Below are positions 15,358-18,716 of a stretch of DNA of 18,716 bases, one piece after another. Under the pieces are notes generated by a model, which did not search any database, was not told the origin of the DNA, and saw only the letters and a list, made by a program, of their open reading frames with translations. This DNA comes from CAYJAD01 sp964370305 (lineage in GTDB: Bacteria; Desulfobacterota; Desulfovibrionia; Desulfovibrionales; Desulfovibrionaceae). Position 1 is the stretch's first letter, and the number at the start of each line of letters is the position of its first letter. Location: contig CAYJIU010000035.1 of the NCBI GenBank assembly GCA_964370305.1, forward strand, positions 1-18,716, given 5' to 3'. The position numbers and the translations under genes are program-made.

Positions 15358-16632
15358 ATGCAAGAAATAAAATCCGAACAACTTTTCGCCAAAGCCCAAA
15401 ATTTAATCCCAGGTGGGGTAAATAGCCCCGTGCGTGCATGCAAAAATGTTGATAGTATACCACTATTTATAAAATCAGCCAAGGGTTGTGAACTCATAGA
15501 TGCCGATGAAAATACCTATATTGACTATGTGCTTTCATGGGGCCCCATGATTTTGGGCCATGCACACCCAGAGGTTACTGCCGCAGTGGCCGCCGCAGCT
15601 GAGCGGGGCACAAGTTATGGTGCTCCATGTGAAGATGAAGTCAACCTTGCCAGTGAAATTATTAATGCTCTACCCTCTGTGGATATGGTGCGCATGGTGA
15701 ACTCAGGTACAGAGGCCACCATGAGTGCCTTGCGCCTTGCCCGTGCAGTCACAGGCAAAGATAAAGTATTAAAATTTATAGGATGCTATCACGGCCACGC
15801 CGATGCATTTCTTGCCGCCGCAGGTTCTGGCATGGCAACTCTTTCCATCCCTGGCACTCCCGGAGTGCCGTCTTCTGTGGTAGCAGATACCCTGCTTGCC
15901 CCGTACAATGACATGGAAACAGTAGAAGCCCTTTTTGCCAAAGAGGGGCATAATATGGCCGCAGTCATTGTAGAGCCAGCCGCTGCCAACATGGGTTTAA
16001 TCCCACCAAAGCCTAACTTTCTTGAAGGATTGCGCAAACTTTGCACCAAGCATGGCGCACTGCTTATTTTTGATGAAGTCATTACCGGATTTCGCCTAGG
16101 CTATGGCGGTGCCCAGAGTTATTTCGGTATTGATCCAGATTTAACCACCCTTGGTAAAATCATTGGTGGGGGCCTACCTGTAGGGGCTTATGGCGGTAAA
16201 CGTGAGTTTATGCAACGTGTTGCTCCAAGCGGTGATGTATATCAAGCCGGCACCCTTTCAGGCAATCCACTAGCCATGGCCGCCGGACTTGCCACTTTGC
16301 GCATCTTACAAAAAAGTGACTACACAAAACTTGGAGAGCGCACCAAGGCTTTTGCCAGTGAAATGCAAAATATTCTGCGCGCTAAGGGTCTTAGTGTAAA
16401 TGTTGTGGCCCTTGGCCCCATGTTTTGCCCCTTCTTTAGTGATGCAGAAGTATGCAACTTTGATGATGTAAAAAATACTGATATTGCCATGTTTACTAAA
16501 TTTTACAAGGCATTGCGCAATGAAGGCATTTATATTGCGCCAGCATCATTTGAGGCGGCTATGATGAGTTTTGTGCATACAGACGAGCATCTTGAACGCA
16601 CCCTTGAAGCCGTGCGCAAAATTCAGTTATAA
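15358..16632 (+). CDS. hemL: Glutamate-1-semialdehyde 2,1-aminomutase
   Basis: A 424-residue class III PLP aminotransferase-fold enzyme that makes 5-aminolevulinate from glutamate-1-semialdehyde, the first committed step of the C5 tetrapyrrole route. Family markers are all present: PGGVNSPVRA (18-27), SWGPMILGHAHP, VNSGTEATMSALRLAR (114-129), KFIGCYHGHAD (139-149), FDEVITGFR (238-246) and the PLP lysine Lys267 in TLGKIIGGGLPVGAYGG. Length matches the family (about 420-430). GAGGAG lies 6 bases before the ATG. It follows ahbB by 21 bases and precedes cbiG by 141 bases that hold an inverted repeat, so the promoter or control point for cbiG may be separate. Confidence 0.97.
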   Translation: MQEIKSEQLFAKAQNLIPGGVNSPVRACKNVDSIPLFIKSAKGCELIDADENTYIDYVLSWGPMILGHAHPEVTAAVAAAAERGTSYGAPCEDEVNLASEIINALPSVDMVRMVNSGTEATMSALRLARAVTGKDKVLKFIGCYHGHADAFLAAAGSGMATLSIPGTPGVPSSVVADTLLAPYNDMETVEALFAKEGHNMAAVIVEPAAANMGLIPPKPNFLEGLRKLCTKHGALLIFDEVITGFRLGYGGAQSYFGIDPDLTTLGKIIGGGLPVGAYGGKREFMQRVAPSGDVYQAGTLSGNPLAMAAGLATLRILQKSDYTKLGERTKAFASEMQNILRAKGLSVNVVALGPMFCPFFSDAEVCNFDDVKNTDIAMFTKFYKALRNEGIYIAPASFEAAMMSFVHTDEHLERTLEAVRKIQL

Positions 16633-16654
16633 AAAAATCCTGCGCAATTATTTT

Positions 16655-16749
16655 TGAGCATTTGTGATAAACTCTCACTTTATCAAAAATTTATTTGTGT
16701 GGGCTTAAAAATGACTTTTTAAGTTTGACTAAGGCATCACAAATGCTCA
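16655..16749 (+). promoter_or_regulatory. Structured leader upstream of cbiG (long inverted repeat with inner hairpins)
   Basis: A perfect 14-bp inverted repeat joins 16655-16668 to 16736-16749 across 67 bases. Inside it are an 8-bp hairpin (16704-16711 with 16716-16723, loop TGAC) and a 7-bp hairpin (16665-16671 with 16679-16685). The second shares four bases with the outer left arm, so the two cannot form fully together. The right arm ends 13 bases before the GAGGA ribosome binding site of cbiG. No T tract follows, and no B12-box is seen. Confidence 0.5.
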
Positions 16750-16773
16750 TAAGGCGTAGCATGAGGAATCAGC

Positions 16774-17862
16774 TTGCGAAAAAATAATCCTACCACAGCT
16801 TGCTATGCCTTAAGCCCCAAAGGGGCAAAGCTTGCAAGGCGTATTGGCACAGAGCTTGACGCGCATCTTTATGTGCATGAGGGCCTTTGTGAGCAAGACG
16901 AGTTTGAATTCACAAACTTACCCTTGTTGATTGCGCGTACTTTTCATGAATACAGTGCGCACATCTTCATTTGCGCCGCTGGCATTGCCGTACGTTCCAT
17001 TGCGCCACACATAGTACATAAAGGTTTAGACCCAGCCGTAGTGGTTTGTGATGAACAAGGTAATTTTGCAGTATCTTTGCTATCTGGACATTGGGGTGGC
17101 GGTAATGCCCTTGCCAAAACCTTAGCCAGAACCCTAGGGCCTAAAAGCCAAGCTGTTATTACCACAGCAACGGATGTCAATAACCTTCCTGCCGTAGATA
17201 TGCTAGCCAAGGAACAAGGCTGTATTATTTTAGATTGGGATAAGCTAAAATACATTAATGCAGCAATTTTACGCAAAGAAAGCGTAAAACTTTACGATCC
17301 CTTGGGTATATTTAGGCCATATAATGCTATTTTTGATTATATAAGTAATTTTCACGAGTTATCAAAGCTTGATATCAACACTCCAACAGTTTGCATTGAT
17401 TGGCGAATATTATCACAAAAACCGCAGCTTTTGCGTTTAACCCTGCCCGCCCTTTGTGCGGGTATTGGGTGCAAGCGCGGCACTAAGAAGGATGACATCT
17501 TAAACGCCCTAAATCAATGCCTAAGTGCCGCCAACCTTGAGCCCAAAGCCTTGGCCTGCTTAGCCAGTGTGGATATAAAGGCCCAAGAGGAAGGCTTAGT
17601 AAGTGCAGCGGAGCAACTTGGCCTGCCTTTGCATTTATTTAGTGCTGACGAGTTAGCAGATGCCCCAAGCGTTACCCCCTCCGCCATGGCCGCACAGCTT
17701 TTTGGGGTAGAGCAAATTAGCGTTAGTGAAGGTGCTGCCTTGCTTGCTGCTGGTGGTGATAATGCAAGCTTACTTGTGCCCAAGCTAAAATATAATGGGC
17801 ATATTACCATTGCCATAGCTATTTCAGAAAATTTTATCCCCAAAAATGAGAGTTTATTATGA
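16774..17862 (+). CDS. cbiG: Cobalt-precorrin-5A hydrolase CbiG
   Basis: A 362-residue enzyme of anaerobic cobalamin synthesis that opens the delta-lactone of cobalt-precorrin-5A and releases acetaldehyde. The N-terminal region has FICAAGIAVRSIAPHI (65-80), SLLSGHWGGGNALAKTLA (101-118) and VITTATDVNNLPAVD (128-142), typical of CbiG. A variable middle follows. The C-terminal CobE/CbiG domain begins near ALCAGIGCKRGTKKDDI and carries LASVDIKAQEEGL, SVTPSAMAAQLFGV and VSEGAALLAAGG. The start is TTG at 16774, supported by GAGGA 6 bases upstream and by homology reaching close to the N-terminus. The TGA stop overlaps the cobJ ATG by 4 bases, so translational coupling is likely. All other large genes here start with ATG, so TTG may lower its expression. 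Confidence 0.9.
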   Translation: MRKNNPTTACYALSPKGAKLARRIGTELDAHLYVHEGLCEQDEFEFTNLPLLIARTFHEYSAHIFICAAGIAVRSIAPHIVHKGLDPAVVVCDEQGNFAVSLLSGHWGGGNALAKTLARTLGPKSQAVITTATDVNNLPAVDMLAKEQGCIILDWDKLKYINAAILRKESVKLYDPLGIFRPYNAIFDYISNFHELSKLDINTPTVCIDWRILSQKPQLLRLTLPALCAGIGCKRGTKKDDILNALNQCLSAANLEPKALACLASVDIKAQEEGLVSAAEQLGLPLHLFSADELADAPSVTPSAMAAQLFGVEQISVSEGAALLAAGGDNASLLVPKLKYNGHITIAIAISENFIPKNESLL

Positions 17863-18605
17863 AATTTGCCCCATTACACATAATTGGCCTAGGCCCGGGT
17901 GATGAATCCCTCTTGCCTCCGGTAGCCATTGATGCCCTTCAAGATAGTGCTGTTATTGTAGGCTATAACCTTTATGTTCAAATGGTGCCGCAAGTATTGC
18001 GTGAAGGAAAAGAAATTATCACCACCGGCATGCGCCATGAAAAAGAACGCTGCCTTGCCGCCATAACCAAGGCTAAGTCTGGCAAGCGTACTTCCATTGT
18101 ATGTTCAGGTGATGCTGGTATTTATGGTATGAGTGGGCTTGTCCTTGAACTGGCCACACAAGAGCAAGTTCTAGATCAAATGCACATTGAAATTATTCCC
18201 GGTATTCCAGCTCTTTGTGGTGCAGCGTCCTTACTTGGTGCTCCACTTATGCATGACTTTGCTTGTGTGAGCTTAAGTGATTTGCTCACCCCTTGGGAAA
18301 GTATTACAAAACGCCTGCATGCGGCATTTTCCGCTGACTTTGTGGTAGTTATCTATAACCCACGCTCCAAGGGCCGCCCAGAACATCTAAATACTGCCAT
18401 TGATATTGCTAAGCAGTACCACGACTTAAACACACCGATAGGCATTGTCCGCAATGCCTATCGCGAAAATCAAAGTGTGCACATAGATAAATTATGTGAC
18501 TTTAACCCCAAGGATGCAGACATGCTCTCAGTCATCATCATCGGCAATAGTACCACCAAACAACTTGGAAAATATATGGTCACACCGCGAGGCTATAAGA
18601 TTTAG
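17859..18605 (+). CDS. cobJ: Precorrin-3B / cobalt-factor III C17-methyltransferase (CobJ/CbiH)
   Basis: A 248-residue SAM-dependent uroporphyrin-III-type methyltransferase. In the anaerobic route it methylates C17 and contracts the macrocycle, giving cobalt-precorrin-4. Seen: HIIGLGPGDESLLPP (7-21), AVIVGYNLYV (31-40), the conserved TGMRHEKERC, VCSGDAGIYGMSGLVLE at about 81-97, IIPGIPALCGAASLLGAPLMHDF, CVSLSDLLTPWESI, and VVVIYNPRSKGRP. SAM-binding GxGPGD is intact. This is the single-domain form with no fused partner. It starts inside the end of cbiG (ATGA), and the two products act in the same part of the pathway. In the anaerobic naming it would be cbiH. Confidence 0.94.
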   Translation: MKFAPLHIIGLGPGDESLLPPVAIDALQDSAVIVGYNLYVQMVPQVLREGKEIITTGMRHEKERCLAAITKAKSGKRTSIVCSGDAGIYGMSGLVLELATQEQVLDQMHIEIIPGIPALCGAASLLGAPLMHDFACVSLSDLLTPWESITKRLHAAFSADFVVVIYNPRSKGRPEHLNTAIDIAKQYHDLNTPIGIVRNAYRENQSVHIDKLCDFNPKDADMLSVIIIGNSTTKQLGKYMVTPRGYKI

Positions 18606-18608
18606 CAT

Positions 18609-18638
18609 AAAAAAACTCCCCGTTTTTACGCGGGGAGT
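18609..18638 (-). terminator. Probable bidirectional terminator after cobJ
   Basis: ACTCCCCG (18615-18622) and CGGGGAGT (18631-18638) form a perfect 8-bp stem with an 8-base loop. On the minus strand it is followed by six to seven T (complement of A9-A15 of the 18601 line), which is the canonical form. On the plus strand it is followed only by AGTGGTTTTC. It probably ends cobJ transcripts too, 10 bases after the stop, and suggests a convergent gene to the right of the window. Confidence 0.75.
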
Positions 18639-18716
18639 AGTGGTTTTCAGCACTGGTTATTTAGTCGACACTGAAAAACTATACAAAACATTGAAAATAA
18701 ATTATTTTTTAGCAAA

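Noticed and set aside
16663..16679. CRP/FNR-type operator (TGTGA ... TCAC)
   Set aside because: The half-sites are 7 bases apart rather than 6 and the second half is incomplete. The longer 14-bp repeat explains the TGTGA and TCACA words better.
16633..16773. Cobalamin riboswitch before cbiG
   Set aside because: No B12-box (GCCACTG-like) sequence or the expected multi-stem core is visible, and the region is only 141 bases. The inverted repeat was kept as an unexplained element instead.
16846..16860. Sigma-54 promoter-like TGGCAC-N5-TTGA
   Set aside because: It lies inside the cbiG coding region, and the -12 part is not TTGC. There is no gene start at the right distance.
18640..18716. Short inverted repeat TTTTCAG / CTGAAAA at the window end
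   Set aside because: Only 7 bp in AT-rich DNA and cut by the window edge. Too weak to call.

Overview
The window looks like chromosomal DNA of a sulfate-reducing bacterium of the Desulfovibrionaceae type with moderately low GC. Three things point there: a periplasmic tetrahaem cytochrome c3 with the CXXCH/CX4CH/CXXCH/CX4CH haem order, a siroheme-decarboxylase (Ahb-type) protein next to hemL and anaerobic cobalamin genes, and menaquinone genes. The assignment rests on gene content and recalled family sequences, since no search could be run. Most of the window is housekeeping DNA. There is no phage, insertion sequence, CRISPR array, rRNA or tRNA that I can support.

Layout. On the minus strand at 225-3698 lie a sigma-54-type activator with a degenerate receiver domain and, 108 bases downstream, the periplasmic foldase ppiD. 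On the plus strand follow larB (nickel-pincer cofactor), cycA (cytochrome c3) and a 518-residue acidic cytosolic protein built from repeated D-[ILM]-D-[AS]-L-L motifs with a C-terminal coiled coil. A terminator-like region with competing stems comes next. Then come a 56-residue GTG-start gene, the menaquinone methyltransferase menG (ubiE family), and a convergent DUF2065 membrane protein whose stop codon overlaps that of menG. A 370-base gap (8372-8741) holds two inverted palindromic repeat units. After it come a long-chain polyprenyl diphosphate synthase and purL, probably cotranscribed, then an RRM RNA-binding protein with a strong terminator, a SLOG-like Rossmann protein, and a rarD-type transporter.

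The right end is a tetrapyrrole block. ahbB (siroheme decarboxylase subunit) and hemL (5-aminolevulinate synthesis) are followed by cbiG and cobJ/cbiH (cobalamin corrin ring). HemL feeds the whole pathway, AhbB draws siroheme toward haem b (needed by c-type cytochromes such as CycA), and CbiG/CobJ draw the intermediate toward B12. A 14-bp inverted repeat with an internal alternative hairpin lies just upstream of the TTG-started cbiG. MenG and the polyprenyl synthase together supply menaquinone.

The least explained elements are the DIDALL-repeat acidic protein, the SLOG-like protein, the 56-residue protein, the palindrome pair at 8485-8647, and the structured leader of cbiG. I see no clear multi-gene system of an undescribed kind.
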